DNA of 61,741 bases from Flavobacterium collinsii. Its GTDB lineage: Bacteria; Bacteroidota; Bacteroidia; Flavobacteriales; Flavobacteriaceae. Position numbers and translations under genes: made by a program. A model generated the notes under the pieces. That model saw only the letters and a program-made list of their open reading frames with translations, had not been told where the DNA came from and searched no databases. Shown here in pieces: positions 25,567 through 35,837 of the stretch (positions within the stretch are counted from its first letter, which is position 1; each line of letters starts with the position of its first letter). The stretch lies in contig NZ_CADCST010000097.1 of the NCBI RefSeq assembly GCF_902804485.1, positions 1-61,741 of the forward strand, written 5' to 3'.

Positions 25567-26754
25567 CTAAGAAATTACTCCCGAACCAACTAATTCATTT
25601 TCTAAATACCAGGCAACAAACTGACCTTCCGTGATAGCAGACTGAGGTTCTTCAAAACTAACGTACATTCCATCTTCAAACTGGTGCAAAGTTGCTTTCT
25701 GCAATGGCTGGCGGTAACGAATTCTTGCCATTACTTCCATTTTTTCACCGCTATTCAATTTCAAGTCTTCGCGAACCCAGTGTACTTCAGCGTTTCTAAC
25801 AAACAATGCTTTTTTAAATAAACCAGGATGATTGCTTGTTAAACCGGTATAAATTGTATTAGTCTCAACATCCGTAGCAATTACAAATAAGGGATCTGTA
25901 GTACCACCAACATTTAGACCTTTTCTTTGTCCGTTTGTAAAATAATGTGCCCCCTGATGTTTGCCCATTACTTTACCCATTGTTGGAAGGTAATCCAGTT
26001 TTTGAGAATCGATTTTTAGTTCTTCTTCTAAAGAAATTCCTGTTGGTTTTTCAATAGTATAAATTGGGTCACTTTTGTCAATCTGAACAATAAGCCCTTC
26101 TTTAGGCTGTAATTTTTGCTGTAAAAATTCAGGTAAACGTACTTTCCCAATGAAACAAAGTCCTTGCGAATCTTTCTTCTCAGCAGTAACCAATTCCATT
26201 TCAGCAGCAATTTCGCGCACTTCCGGTTTTGTCAATGCACCAATTGGAAACAAAGCTTTAGATAATTGTTCCTGAGACAACTGGCATAAAAAATACGACT
26301 GATCTTTGTTAACATCATTTCCGGCAATCAATTGATAAACCGTTTTTCCATTCACTTCAATTTCGCTTTTTTGGCAGTAATGCCCGGTCGCAACATAATC
26401 GGCTCCAAGACTTAGAGCGATTTTCATAAAAACATCGAATTTAATTTCGCGATTACAAAGTACGTCAGGATTTGGAGTTCTTCCTTTTTCGTATTCGTTG
26501 AACATATAATCAACGATTTTTTCTTTGTATTCTTCGCTTAAATCGACCGTTTGAAACGGTATACCCAATTTTTCGGCTACTAATAATGCATCGTTGCTAT
26601 CTTCTAACCACGGGCATTCATTAGAAATCGTAACTGAATCATCGTGCCAGTTTTTCATAAAAAGGCCAATAACTTCATATCCTTGCTGCTGCAATAAATA
26701 AGCCGCAACACTTGAATCTACTCCTCCGGAAAGTCCAACAACTACACGTTTCAT
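25567..26754 (-). CDS. mnmA: tRNA-specific 2-thiouridylase
   Basis: The 395-residue cytoplasmic enzyme puts sulfur at C2 of the wobble uridine (U34) of Lys, Glu and Gln tRNAs. The PP-loop VVGLSGGVDSSVAAYLL, the catalytic cysteine in TPNPDVLCNREIKF and the second in SQGLCFIGKVRL are all present, as are the tRNA-binding central and C-terminal beta domains. The length is slightly above the usual 360-370 because of short insertions. It is separated from the subtilase gene by 44 bases. Confidence 0.96.
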   Translation of the reverse strand: MKRVVVGLSGGVDSSVAAYLLQQQGYEVIGLFMKNWHDDSVTISNECPWLEDSNDALLVAEKLGIPFQTVDLSEEYKEKIVDYMFNEYEKGRTPNPDVLCNREIKFDVFMKIALSLGADYVATGHYCQKSEIEVNGKTVYQLIAGNDVNKDQSYFLCQLSQEQLSKALFPIGALTKPEVREIAAEMELVTAEKKDSQGLCFIGKVRLPEFLQQKLQPKEGLIVQIDKSDPIYTIEKPTGISLEEELKIDSQKLDYLPTMGKVMGKHQGAHYFTNGQRKGLNVGGTTDPLFVIATDVETNTIYTGLTSNHPGLFKKALFVRNAEVHWVREDLKLNSGEKMEVMARIRYRQPLQKATLHQFEDGMYVSFEEPQSAITEGQFVAWYLENELVGSGVIS

Positions 26755-26962
26755 TCTAAATCGTTTATATTTTTACAAGGCTGCAAAGATAAGCCCTATT
26801 TTTGATAATTACTGAAGTTTTAATTAGTTTATGCAATGCCATTGTAGACAAAACTTATTGCCTTTGTTACAAGCTTTCTGATCTAATAAATTGACTACCC
26901 AGAAATCTAACTTCACACATTAAAAAAATCTATTTTCCCAAAGGATACATTTATTCTCAGAC

Positions 26963-27679
26963 CTACTCCGTCTTTGGTTTTGAATCTGCCTGATAACTAC
27001 TTTTAGGATCACTCATGTTCACTTCTTTGGTCAATTTTCCTTTTAAGTAGAATTGCCACATTCCTGCCTTTTTTCCTCTTAGAAACTTTCCTTTAGATGC
27101 TACAACACCGTCCGAATCGTAAAAAACAGCATCATCATTGTATTCATTATTCTTAAATGTACTTTGCTCCAAAAGAATTCCGTTTTGCCCGTACTTTTTA
27201 TAAACACCATCTTTCAGACCATCTTTGTAATTCATTTCTTCGGCTATTTTAGAATCCGGATAATAAACTGTTCTTACTCCTTCCAGTTTTCCGTCTTTAT
27301 ATTTCTCAAGCGTCATAAGGGCTTTTGAAGCTTTATGGTAATACTTCCAGTCGCCTTCTCTCGATTTGCCGATTTCTTTTCCTTCACTCACTTTATTCTT
27401 GTTCTGATCATAAAAAATGGTATACGAACTTCCGTCATTAGTCGTAAAATCACGAGTTGCGATAACATCTCCTTTTTTGGTATCATCAAAAAATTTAAAA
27501 ACACCGGTTTCTTTTCCGTGATTAAAAGTACCTTCATAACGAGGTCGCTTAGAAACTTCATAAGTTCCTTTCCAAATCCCGTCTTTTTTGCCACTGGAAT
27601 CTGATTTATTAACCTCTTGCGCTAACGCAAAAACGGTATTTAAAAAAAGTAATCCGACTAATATTTTTTTACAAATCAT
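26963..27679 (-). CDS. Secreted MORN/YwqK-type repeat protein
   Basis: The 238-residue product has a signal peptide (MICKKILVGLLFLNTVFALA) and repeated units of the MORN/YwqK kind (G-x-W-K-x-Y, DGKLEGVRTVYYPDSKIAEE, YKDGLKDGVYKKYGQNG). Such beta-hairpin repeats bind partners or membranes; an enzymatic role is unlikely. YwqK homologues are labelled antitoxins in some databases, but no toxin is adjacent. The longer frame begins at TTG 27694; ATG 27679 gives a proper signal peptide. Confidence 0.75.
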   Translation of the reverse strand: MICKKILVGLLFLNTVFALAQEVNKSDSSGKKDGIWKGTYEVSKRPRYEGTFNHGKETGVFKFFDDTKKGDVIATRDFTTNDGSSYTIFYDQNKNKVSEGKEIGKSREGDWKYYHKASKALMTLEKYKDGKLEGVRTVYYPDSKIAEEMNYKDGLKDGVYKKYGQNGILLEQSTFKNNEYNDDAVFYDSDGVVASKGKFLRGKKAGMWQFYLKGKLTKEVNMSDPKSSYQADSKPKTE

Positions 27680-27740
27680 ATCTTTTATATTCAATTTTAA
27701 ACTTTAACGATTCTGATTTTGATAAAGTATATTTTAGGTA

Positions 27741-27772
27741 TAAAAAAATCCCGATGAATCGAGATTTTTTTA
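27741..27772 (-). terminator. Rho-independent terminator after yidC
   Basis: On the minus strand AAATCTCGA pairs with TCGGGATTT (one G-U pair) around TTCA, then runs into T residues. It closes the pyrG-yidC unit. Confidence 0.8.
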
Positions 27773-27778
27773 CTATTG

Positions 27779-29689
27779 TTATTTATTTTTTTTCTGAGCT
27801 TTCGCAGCTTCCTGCTGTTCCATTACTTCCTGAAGACGTTGTTGAAACTTACTTTGCTTTTTAGGCTCTTTTAATTTATTTTCCTGAATCTGAGCGTGAA
27901 TTTTATCACTATCAACAATGTAATTTTTAATTACGTACATAATTCCAATGGTAATTAAGTTCGAAATAAAGTTATACAAACTCAATCCGGCACCATAGCT
28001 ATTGAAGAAAATTAACATCATTAATGGCGACACATAAATCATGATTTTCATCATTTTTGCCATATCCGGCATACCTTCTTGTTGAGGCGCTGCCATTTGC
28101 TGGTCTCCAGATGTCATTTTCATGTAGAAGAAAATCGCAATTGCTGCCAAAATTGGGAACAAACTGATATGGTCTCCGTACAAAGGAATATGGAATGGTA
28201 ATTTTACAACAGCATCAAAAGAAGATAAATCGTCTGCCCAAAGGAAACTTTTCTGTCTTAATTCAAAAGCTGCAGGAAAGAACTGGAATGAAGCATACAT
28301 AAAAGGAAGCTGAATCAATGCCGGAATACACCCTGCCATTGGGTTTACTCCTGCTTTATTGTACAGTTTCATGGTTTCCTGTTGTTTCTTCATTGGGTCT
28401 TTTTTGAATTTTTCTCCCAATTCTGTAATCTCAGGACGTAAAACTTTCATTTTAGCCTGCGAAAGGAACGACTTGTAAGTAATTGGCGACATCGCCAATT
28501 TTATAATAATTGTAAAGATGATAATCGCAATTCCTAATGACAATCCAATCGTTGAACTTAAAAATCCGAATAATGGAATAAAGATAAGCTTGTTAATCCA
28601 TCCAAAAATCCCCCATCCTAATGGGATAATTTTTTCAAAGTTTTTATCGTATGATTTTAATACTTTATAATCAGCCGGTCCAAAATATAAGCTCATTTTA
28701 TAATCTAATTCTCCATTAGAAAAAGCCAAAGGAACTGTTGCTTTAAATTGCTTAACAAAAGTAGTATCTATTTTTTCATCTTTTACCAATGCATCAGATT
28801 GCAATTTAGATTTTTCAAATGGTTTATCAGTCGCTAAAATAGCCGCAAAAAAGTGTTGCTTAAAAGCTACATAACTCACTTTTTCCGGAGTATCCTCTTT
28901 TCCTACACCGTCACTTACTGAACTGTATTTTTCGTCTCCATATTCATATTCGAGCTGCGCATAACGTTTTTCGATAGCAATACTTTTCTCATTTCTATAC
29001 GATTTTAAATCCCAAACTAAATCTAATGGTTTAGAAGAATTTAATACCTTATTCAAACCTTGTGAACGAACATCAAAACCAATTAAATAATCATTTGGTT
29101 TCAATACATATTTATATTCCAAAAATTCATTAGCACCCGCTTTCAAACGCATAGTCAAAATTTGATCTTCACCGTTTTTAGTCAACGTTGGCTCAAAATA
29201 AAGATCTTTAGAATTTAAAGTTCTGTTATCAGTTGTTTGTAATTGAATGTTTAGATTAGAATTATTGTCTTTAATTAATTCAACTAATTTTTTGGAATCT
29301 TTCTCAAATCTTTCAAATCCTTTTAACGTAGCTTCTACTATAAATCCTCCTTTGTTGGCGATTTTTAGTTTAATCTTTTCGTTTTCAATAGTTGTAAAAC
29401 CTTCTTTGGCAGAAGGAAGTGTAGCCGAATAAGCAAAACCACCTAATGTTTTTTGTAATTGCGCCAACTGAACTGTATCTCCCGGAGTTGCAGCAACAAC
29501 CGGTAAAACAGCTGTTTTAGTTTTATCCGCTTTCGCTTGTGCTTCTTGTTTGGCAACTAGTTCTTTCTTTGCTTTTTCAGCAGCAATCTCTTTATCAGAA
29601 GGCTGATTTTGGTACATAATCCAAATCAAAATTCCAAATATCAATACAAAACCAATGATTGAATTAAGATCAAATTTTTTTTCTTCCAT
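27779..29689 (-). CDS. yidC: Membrane protein insertase YidC
   Basis: The 636-residue Oxa1/YidC-type insertase places proteins in the inner membrane, alone or with SecYEG. An N-terminal helix (NSIIGFVLIFGILIWIMY), a large periplasmic beta domain (about 80-360) and the conserved five-helix core (IIPLGWGIFGWINKLIF, KYKSF-type loop, GCIPALIQLPFMYASFQFF, and a final IGIMYVIKNYIV helix) are present. The basic, Gln-rich tail is probably a ribosome contact. It follows pyrG by 81 bases in the same direction and ends at a terminator. Confidence 0.95.
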   Translation of the reverse strand: MEEKKFDLNSIIGFVLIFGILIWIMYQNQPSDKEIAAEKAKKELVAKQEAQAKADKTKTAVLPVVAATPGDTVQLAQLQKTLGGFAYSATLPSAKEGFTTIENEKIKLKIANKGGFIVEATLKGFERFEKDSKKLVELIKDNNSNLNIQLQTTDNRTLNSKDLYFEPTLTKNGEDQILTMRLKAGANEFLEYKYVLKPNDYLIGFDVRSQGLNKVLNSSKPLDLVWDLKSYRNEKSIAIEKRYAQLEYEYGDEKYSSVSDGVGKEDTPEKVSYVAFKQHFFAAILATDKPFEKSKLQSDALVKDEKIDTTFVKQFKATVPLAFSNGELDYKMSLYFGPADYKVLKSYDKNFEKIIPLGWGIFGWINKLIFIPLFGFLSSTIGLSLGIAIIIFTIIIKLAMSPITYKSFLSQAKMKVLRPEITELGEKFKKDPMKKQQETMKLYNKAGVNPMAGCIPALIQLPFMYASFQFFPAAFELRQKSFLWADDLSSFDAVVKLPFHIPLYGDHISLFPILAAIAIFFYMKMTSGDQQMAAPQQEGMPDMAKMMKIMIYVSPLMMLIFFNSYGAGLSLYNFISNLITIGIMYVIKNYIVDSDKIHAQIQENKLKEPKKQSKFQQRLQEVMEQQEAAKAQKKNK

Positions 29690-29770
29690 TATAGTTTAAA
29701 AAAGTTATTCGTTAAAAAGGTATTAGTGATGAGATCAACCCAAAAGTTACACTTTTCAGAATATTAATTA

Positions 29771-31384
29771 TTATTTTTTATGCGCATTCACTGCAGCAGC
29801 CACAAAGTTTACAAAAATCGGATGTGGATTTGCTACTGTACTCTTGTATTCAGGATGGTATTGTACACCAATGAAAAATGGATGATTTTCAAGTTCTACA
29901 ATTTCTACTAAACCTGTATCCGGGTTCACCCCTGAAGCTTTTAAACCTGCATTTTGCAGTTCGTCAGCATATTTATTATTGTATTCGTAACGGTGACGGT
30001 GACGCTCAGAAATTGTTTTTTGTCCGTAAATTCTATACGCAAGTGTGTCCGGTTTGATATCACATTTCCAGGCTCCTAAACGCATTGTTCCACCTTTATC
30101 AGTCACTGTTTTTTGCTCTTCCATCAAGTTCACTACCGGATGAGGCGTTTTGTCGTTCATTTCTGTAGAGTTTGCCTCTTTGTAACCTAAAATATTTCTT
30201 GAATATTCAATTACAGACATTTGCATTCCTAAACAAATTCCAAAAAACGGAATGTTATTTTCACGTACGTAACGTACGGCTTCGATTTTTCCTTCGATAC
30301 CTCTTTCTCCAAATCCCGGAGCAACTAAAACTCCATCCAGACCTGCCAATTTTTCTTTGATATTTTCAGCATTAATGTGTTCTGAATGTATCGAAATTAC
30401 ATTTACTTTGGTTTCATTTGCAGCACCTGCATGAATGAACGCCTCTAAAATAGATTTGTAACAATCCTGCATTTCTACATATTTCCCAACCAAACCAATA
30501 TTTACGGTGTGTTTTGGATTTTTTAATCGGCGTAAAAAAGTATTCCAGTTTTTAAGATCCGGTAATGCTTTCTTAGGCAAATCTAATTTTTTCAAAGCTA
30601 CTACATCTAATCCTTCTTCAAGCATTAAATTTGGAACTTCATATATGGTTGAAGCATCAATTGACTGAATAACCGCTTCTTTTTTAACATTACAAAACAA
30701 AGCCAGTTTTTGACGTAATTCCTGAGACAATTCATGCTCGGTTCTACAAACCAAAATATCTGCTTTGATACCACTTTCCATCAACGTTTTCACGGAGTGT
30801 TGCGTTGGTTTTGTTTTCAACTCACCCGCAGCAGCCAAATATGGAACCAATGTTAAATGAATAACGATTCCGTTATTTTCACCCAACTCCCAAACTAACT
30901 GACGAACAGATTCTATATAAGGTAACGATTCAATATCACCAACAGTTCCACCAATTTCAGTAATTACAATGTCATAATCGCCGGATTTACCCAACAATTG
31001 CATTCTGTCTTTGATTTCGTTAGTAATATGAGGAACTACCTGAACTGTTTTTCCTAAAAACTCCCCTCTTCTTTCTTTTTCGATTACCGAAAGATAAACT
31101 CTTCCTGTTGTAACGTTATTCGCCTGAGAAGTTGGAACATTAAGAAAACGCTCGTAATGACCTAAATCTAAATCTGTTTCAGCACCATCATCCGTTACAT
31201 AACATTCTCCGTGCTCGTATGGATTCAACGTACCAGGATCCACATTGATATACGGATCAAATTTCTGAATAGTTGTACGGTATCCTCTTCCTTGTAACAA
31301 TTTTGCTAAAGATGCTGCGATAATACCTTTTCCTAATGAAGAAGTCACACCGCCTGTAACAAAAATATATTTTGTTTGATTCAT
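29771..31384 (-). CDS. pyrG: CTP synthase
   Basis: The 537-residue enzyme converts UTP to CTP with glutamine and ATP. The N-terminal synthase domain starts TKYIFVTGGVTSSLGKGI, and the C-terminal class I glutaminase shows the nucleophile in FFGICLGMQM and the partner residues in GVQYHPEYKS. I start it at ATG 31384 (MNQTKYIFVTGG), which gives the standard length; the upstream frame to 31456 adds 24 residues unlike the family. A TACTTTTG box precedes it. Confidence 0.97.
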   Translation of the reverse strand: MNQTKYIFVTGGVTSSLGKGIIAASLAKLLQGRGYRTTIQKFDPYINVDPGTLNPYEHGECYVTDDGAETDLDLGHYERFLNVPTSQANNVTTGRVYLSVIEKERRGEFLGKTVQVVPHITNEIKDRMQLLGKSGDYDIVITEIGGTVGDIESLPYIESVRQLVWELGENNGIVIHLTLVPYLAAAGELKTKPTQHSVKTLMESGIKADILVCRTEHELSQELRQKLALFCNVKKEAVIQSIDASTIYEVPNLMLEEGLDVVALKKLDLPKKALPDLKNWNTFLRRLKNPKHTVNIGLVGKYVEMQDCYKSILEAFIHAGAANETKVNVISIHSEHINAENIKEKLAGLDGVLVAPGFGERGIEGKIEAVRYVRENNIPFFGICLGMQMSVIEYSRNILGYKEANSTEMNDKTPHPVVNLMEEQKTVTDKGGTMRLGAWKCDIKPDTLAYRIYGQKTISERHRHRYEYNNKYADELQNAGLKASGVNPDTGLVEIVELENHPFFIGVQYHPEYKSTVANPHPIFVNFVAAAVNAHKK

Positions 31385-31423
31385 TCTGTTGTTGTTTGTA
31401 TTGTAGTTGTGTAAAAAACTTGG

Positions 31424-31431
31424 CAAAAGTA
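31424..31431 (-). promoter_or_regulatory. Putative -7 element for pyrG-yidC
   Basis: On the minus strand TACTTTTG matches TAnnTTTG, with an ATTG about 22 bases upstream as a rough -33. It lies about 40 bases before the pyrG start. Confidence 0.5.
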
Positions 31432-31656
31432 CAAATTTAATTAGATAATTTATCAATTAGAGAATGAGATAATTTGCAAATTTTTAATTAGAACGATTAC
31501 ATGTTTCCGTAATCAATAATTTTAACTTTTAATTAGATCTTTATTTGAATAATACCTTATAATCGATACTAAATAATTCCTGTTAAAATGAAAAAATAAA
31601 ATACACAGAAAAGCTGTGATTAGGGACACAATTCAAAATCAAAACTATCAGTTCGA

Positions 31657-31690
31657 TTAAATAAGTATTATATTACCAATACTTATTTAA
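31657..31690. repeat. Perfect 13-bp inverted repeat
   Basis: TTAAATAAGTATT and AATACTTATTTAA are separated by 8 bases. No T run follows on the minus strand. It sits just downstream of the small membrane protein gene that ends at 31718 and may mark its transcript end. Confidence 0.5.
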
Positions 31691-31717
31691 AGAATTTATA
31701 TCGACTTTTTGTTTTTT

Positions 31718-32047
31718 TTAGTACATCATAGCAATTCCCATTAAAACCAAAAAGGGAAGTAAACCAACAAAATAAATTGAAACTATAATGATTCCTACTA
31801 TTAAACCTGTCTTTGGAATTAATAAAGAGCTATTTCCCTTTTTTACCTGACATATACCAATTTTTCCAAAAATTATACCAAGAACCGCCAGAAAAAATGC
31901 TATCACAGCAAAAGGAATTGCGATATAAATACTTGCATTAAAAATGACAAAAAAAAGTACCAAAGAAAACCCAGCCGAAACTGACAATATCAGTGCAATA
32001 ACACCTGTAAACTGACCAAAATTTGAGGCTTTAATGTTGTTTTCCAT
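31718..32047 (-). CDS. Small DUF4190-like membrane protein
   Basis: The 109-residue protein has two or three hydrophobic helices (about 12-34, 38-62 and 80-107) and a Gly-rich turn, IIFGKIGICQVKKGNSSLLI, that resembles DUF4190 proteins, where a similar Gly-Ile-x-Gly-Ile segment precedes the last helix. The function is unknown. It lies downstream of the third copy of the hairpin element and outside the exporter operon. Confidence 0.6.
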   Translation of the reverse strand: MENNIKASNFGQFTGVIALILSVSAGFSLVLFFVIFNASIYIAIPFAVIAFFLAVLGIIFGKIGICQVKKGNSSLLIPKTGLIVGIIIVSIYFVGLLPFLVLMGIAMMY

Positions 32048-32180
32048 AAGTTTTTCATCTTAATTAGTACAAAAATAAAAAAACACTCAAGGGAACAATA
32101 ACAAGTAGTTCAAAGTTATTAACAAACAAGCAAAAGGCTATTTCCTCTGATTTTAAAAATTCAAATCATCATACAAAAGC

Positions 32181-32274
32181 AAAAAAATATTATAATTCTA
32201 AAGCATTGATTTGTACACATTAAAAAAACAGGCTCAAATCCCTTAATCTCAATTTGCTTCCACAAACCACAATA
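32181..32274 (-). ncRNA. Hairpin element, copy 3 (downstream of HlyD gene)
   Basis: On the minus strand UAUUGUGGUUU (from 32274) can pair with AGAAUUAUAAUA (to 32188) through 11 pairs. Three are G-U where copy 2 has A-U. An inner AAGC/GCUU and UUGA/UCAA stem follows, and seven U residues come after the 3' arm. Bases 32181-32227 match 41297-41343 with only two differences. It may terminate the exporter operon or be a relic of a leader. Confidence 0.55.
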
Positions 32275-32317
32275 CCTAGTATTTCAATACTATACAAAAT
32301 AATTAAAAAGAGGTTAA

Positions 32318-33643
32318 TTATTTGAGTTTATACCTCAGGTTATCAAAGAATCGTTCAATCAATCGTCTGTCTTCGGTAATAATCTCAGCGGTTCCTTTTG
32401 CTTCGGCGTGAAAATTCAATTCAACTCCGTAATTCGTCTTTAATCCGTTAGGCAAGTCTATATCCACTAGATAAGAGCTAATTTTATTCTGATTGTCTGA
32501 AAGCGTCTGTTGATTGGTCACCAATGAAATTCTTCTAACCCTTCCTTTTATGGAGCCATATTCGTTAAAAGGATAATTGTTCAGTTTTACGATTACCCCT
32601 TGTCCGACTTTGACCTTTCCCGAACCATTTTCCGGTAAATTGACCTGACCAATCATTTGGTTGTTATTGGGTACAATCTTAAACAGTTCCTGTCCGGACT
32701 GAATATAATCGTTGTTTTTAAGAAAATTTAAAAAATCAACTTTGCCATTTATCGGTGCTACAAAAACATAAGTACGCTCCCATTTTTTAATAGCCTCAAT
32801 TAAGTCATAATAGCTATTAAACAGGTTAATAATAATCTCACGCTCCTTGGTTGCTTTTTCGATAGCAATCACTTGAGCTTTATTCTGAGTTTCATTGATT
32901 TGGTAATCTGTAGTATTGATTTCTTTGTCGATTGCATTATAATCCAACTCGCTGTTCGCTTGTGCAATAATAGAATGTTCAATATCTGCTTTGGAAGTCA
33001 CATCTTTCGTAAACAAAAGTGAATCTTTCCTGAAAAGACTTTTAGAAGTCGTGTATTTTACCTTTTGATTCTGGTAATCATTCTTTAACTGACTCCATTT
33101 TTTAATTTGAAGTCTCAATAATTTCTGATTTATTTCCTTTTGAACTTCATAAGGCTGTTGAACATTATAATCCAGATATTGATACAGTGAGTTTAAGTAA
33201 CTGAAGTATTTGTTGCTCATTTCCCCCAGAGCTAAGTTTTCAGGAAAAAAATGTCGATGCTCTTTGTACGTAATATTTTGGATGTTTATTTTTCGAAGTA
33301 TCTGATCCAGTAATTGAACATCTTTTAGGTTTGCTTCATTTTGTATGTAAGCAATATAGGTTCCTTTTTTTACTTCGGCTCCTGATTTATTCTGTACCAA
33401 TATAATATTCCCCGCTATTGAGGATACAAGTTTAACTGGGGCCTGTCGTGTGTTGATTACAATTTGACCTGACAATACTGAAGGATATTTTATAAGCCAT
33501 CCAAACAAAAATAAGAGCAGTGCCAGTCCTATGGCAATACGACTAATTGTTGTGCCAAATTTCGTTGGCATTTTTTCGATTATAGAAATAACCTCTTCTG
33601 TTCTATTTTCGTTGAGTGTCTTATGAAATCCTTTACTAGCCAT
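32318..33643 (-). CDS. HlyD-family periplasmic adaptor of the exporter
   Basis: The 441-residue protein is a membrane fusion protein: a cytoplasmic N-terminus, one membrane helix (about 35-55, RIAIGLALLLFLFGWLIKY), a biotinyl-lipoyl-like half, a long coiled-coil hairpin (about 120-280) and the second lipoyl/beta-barrel part (FVAPINGKVDFL ... VKVGQGVIVKLNNYPFNEYG). It should join the ABC exporter to a TolC-like outer membrane channel encoded elsewhere. Its start overlaps the exporter gene by 8 bases, so the two are coupled. Confidence 0.9.
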   Translation of the reverse strand: MASKGFHKTLNENRTEEVISIIEKMPTKFGTTISRIAIGLALLLFLFGWLIKYPSVLSGQIVINTRQAPVKLVSSIAGNIILVQNKSGAEVKKGTYIAYIQNEANLKDVQLLDQILRKINIQNITYKEHRHFFPENLALGEMSNKYFSYLNSLYQYLDYNVQQPYEVQKEINQKLLRLQIKKWSQLKNDYQNQKVKYTTSKSLFRKDSLLFTKDVTSKADIEHSIIAQANSELDYNAIDKEINTTDYQINETQNKAQVIAIEKATKEREIIINLFNSYYDLIEAIKKWERTYVFVAPINGKVDFLNFLKNNDYIQSGQELFKIVPNNNQMIGQVNLPENGSGKVKVGQGVIVKLNNYPFNEYGSIKGRVRRISLVTNQQTLSDNQNKISSYLVDIDLPNGLKTNYGVELNFHAEAKGTAEIITEDRRLIERFFDNLRYKLK

Positions 33644-35822
33644 TTACAGTATCTCCTATTTGCGTTTTTACCAATTGATAATAATGTCCGTTCTCTCGTG
33701 TCATCAGCATTTCATGATTTCCAATTTCAGTGATAAAACCATCTTTAAGTACTATAATCTGATCTGCTTTGCGGATTGTACTTAGTCGGTGTGCCACGAC
33801 AATTACCGTCTTGTTTTTAAATATTTCTTCTAAGGCTGTTACAATCTTTTGTTCGTTAATAACATCCAAAGAATTGGTGGCCTCATCAAAAAACAAATAA
33901 TCCGGATTTTTATAGAGGGCTCTTGCAATCAGCACTCGTTGCTTTTGTCCGCCACTCAACCCTCTTCCGTTTTCTCCCATCATGGTTTGATACCCCTTGG
34001 GCATGGCTTCAATCTCCGCAGCAATATTAGCCGCCGTTACTGCTTTCTTTAAACGTTCATAATCTACATTTTCATCATCCAGGACGATGTTATTTTGAAT
34101 GGTGTCACTAAAAATCTTACCGTCTTGCATAACAGCGCCACAACTTTCTCTCCATTGTTTTAAATTAATATTCTGAATGTTAAGATTTCCCATGACCAAT
34201 TCACCATGTGTAGGTTTGTACAATCTTAAAATAAGTTTTAGCAAAGTTGTCTTACCACTACCACTATCTCCTACAATTGCGGTTACTCTACCCTCAGGAA
34301 TCATTAGTGAAATGTTGTTTAAAATATAATCACCATTCCGACTGTACTGAAAACTGACATTCCGTAAAAACAAACTTTTATCTTCCGGCAGCCTGATATT
34401 ATTATTGACCTCATTTTCTTCCTCATTCTCCAATTCATGTATTTCATTCAATCTCAAAAAGCTAATTTTCGCATATTGAGCCGACTGTACAAAAGAGATA
34501 AACTGCATTATAGGGCCATTTAACATCCCGATTATGAACTGGGTAGAAATCATGATACCAAAAGTAATATCTCCCCTAATTACTGCTTTTGCACAATAGA
34601 ACGTAATAATCAAATTGGTTAACTGATTGATAAACTGAGCTCCCAAGTTTTGTGCATTGGTGATGCGTAATATTTTTTGGTCTATTTTAAACAATTGTAC
34701 CTGTAACGCTTCCCATTTCCACCTTTTTTGTTTCTCGTAATTATTGATTTTGATATCCTGAATACTTCCGATTGTTTCTACCCAATAACTCTGATTTTTG
34801 GTATGAACACCAAAATATTCCCAATCCAGTTTTTTCCTGAATTGGAGAAAAAACAAAACCCATAAAATAAATAATAGGCTTCCAACAACATAAATGAGAC
34901 ACAAAACCGGACTATACACAAACAGAATGATTCCAAAAATAAAAAAGGTTAAAATCGAAAATAAAAAATTGAGTGAGTTGTTCATGATAAAATCCCGAAT
35001 TCGCTCATGATCCTGTGCTCTTTGAAGAATGTCACCAATTAGCTTATTTTCAAAAAACGTAATGGGCAGTTTCATTAGTTTAATCAGGTAATCGGAGATA
35101 AGAGAAATATTAATTCTTGAAGTAAGATGCAACAATATCCAATCGCGAATCATATTACTCAATAACATACTGACAATAATTGTAATGTTTGCTATTAAAA
35201 CCAGGTCGATAAAATCCAAATCATTGGTTTGAATCCCCACATCGATAACTGCTTTAGAGATAAAAGGTAAAAAGGCCTGTAAAATGGTAACTATTAACAT
35301 TACTACAAACAGGTTTATAAAGCTTTTTTTATAGGGTGTAAAATAGCCCAAAAAATTCTCTAAAGTCTTACGTCGTTCTAACTTATCATTTATGGAACGT
35401 TGTTTAAAATCCGCCATGGGCTCGATAGCCAAAACGGCTCCATTCTTTGACTTTTTTAGCCAGCCATGCTTAAAATCTTCATGAGAATATTTCACTAAGC
35501 CCTTTGCCGGATCTGAAACCCATACCAGATTTCGGGTTATTTTATACACTACAATAAAATGCCCTTCTTGCCAGTGTCCTATGCAAGGCAGGGGCAATGT
35601 TTGCAAGATCTCAAAGTCGACTTTAATACTCTTTGTTCGCAGACTTATGGCCTCACAAGCATCACTCAGGTCCAAAAAACTTACGCCTTCTCGTGTAATA
35701 CCACACAAATCGCGCAAAAAAGGCAGACTATAAAACCTTCCGTAATATTTGGCTATTATTTTTACACAAGTCGGGCCACAATCTTTAGTATCGAGCTGAA
35801 ACTCGTGCGGAAAGTTGAACAT
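33636..35822 (-). CDS. Peptidase-containing ABC exporter (C39 PCAT)
   Basis: The 728-residue protein has an N-terminal C39 peptidase domain (Cys in DTKDCGPTCVKI, His in GHWQEGHFIVVY, Asp in VSDPAKG), a six-helix membrane domain (about 165-445) and a C-terminal ATPase with Walker A GDSGSGKTTLLK, signature LSGGQKQRV and Walker B YLFFDEATNSLD. Such PCATs cleave a double-glycine-type leader from a substrate and export the rest. All catalytic residues are intact. The muramidase-like protein of this cassette, with a leader ending in Ala-Gly, is the obvious candidate substrate. Confidence 0.93.
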   Translation of the reverse strand: MFNFPHEFQLDTKDCGPTCVKIIAKYYGRFYSLPFLRDLCGITREGVSFLDLSDACEAISLRTKSIKVDFEILQTLPLPCIGHWQEGHFIVVYKITRNLVWVSDPAKGLVKYSHEDFKHGWLKKSKNGAVLAIEPMADFKQRSINDKLERRKTLENFLGYFTPYKKSFINLFVVMLIVTILQAFLPFISKAVIDVGIQTNDLDFIDLVLIANITIIVSMLLSNMIRDWILLHLTSRINISLISDYLIKLMKLPITFFENKLIGDILQRAQDHERIRDFIMNNSLNFLFSILTFFIFGIILFVYSPVLCLIYVVGSLLFILWVLFFLQFRKKLDWEYFGVHTKNQSYWVETIGSIQDIKINNYEKQKRWKWEALQVQLFKIDQKILRITNAQNLGAQFINQLTNLIITFYCAKAVIRGDITFGIMISTQFIIGMLNGPIMQFISFVQSAQYAKISFLRLNEIHELENEEENEVNNNIRLPEDKSLFLRNVSFQYSRNGDYILNNISLMIPEGRVTAIVGDSGSGKTTLLKLILRLYKPTHGELVMGNLNIQNINLKQWRESCGAVMQDGKIFSDTIQNNIVLDDENVDYERLKKAVTAANIAAEIEAMPKGYQTMMGENGRGLSGGQKQRVLIARALYKNPDYLFFDEATNSLDVINEQKIVTALEEIFKNKTVIVVAHRLSTIRKADQIIVLKDGFITEIGNHEMLMTRENGHYYQLVKTQIGDTVNG

Positions 35823-35837
35823 TTTAATTACTTTTTT

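Noticed and set aside
26963..27679. YwqK-type antitoxin of a toxin-antitoxin pair
   Set aside because: The name is only a family label; the protein has a signal peptide and no toxin gene is adjacent.
31657..31690. Intrinsic terminator for the 31718-32047 gene
   Set aside because: The hairpin is AT-only in large part and no T run follows on the minus strand, so I list it only as a repeat.
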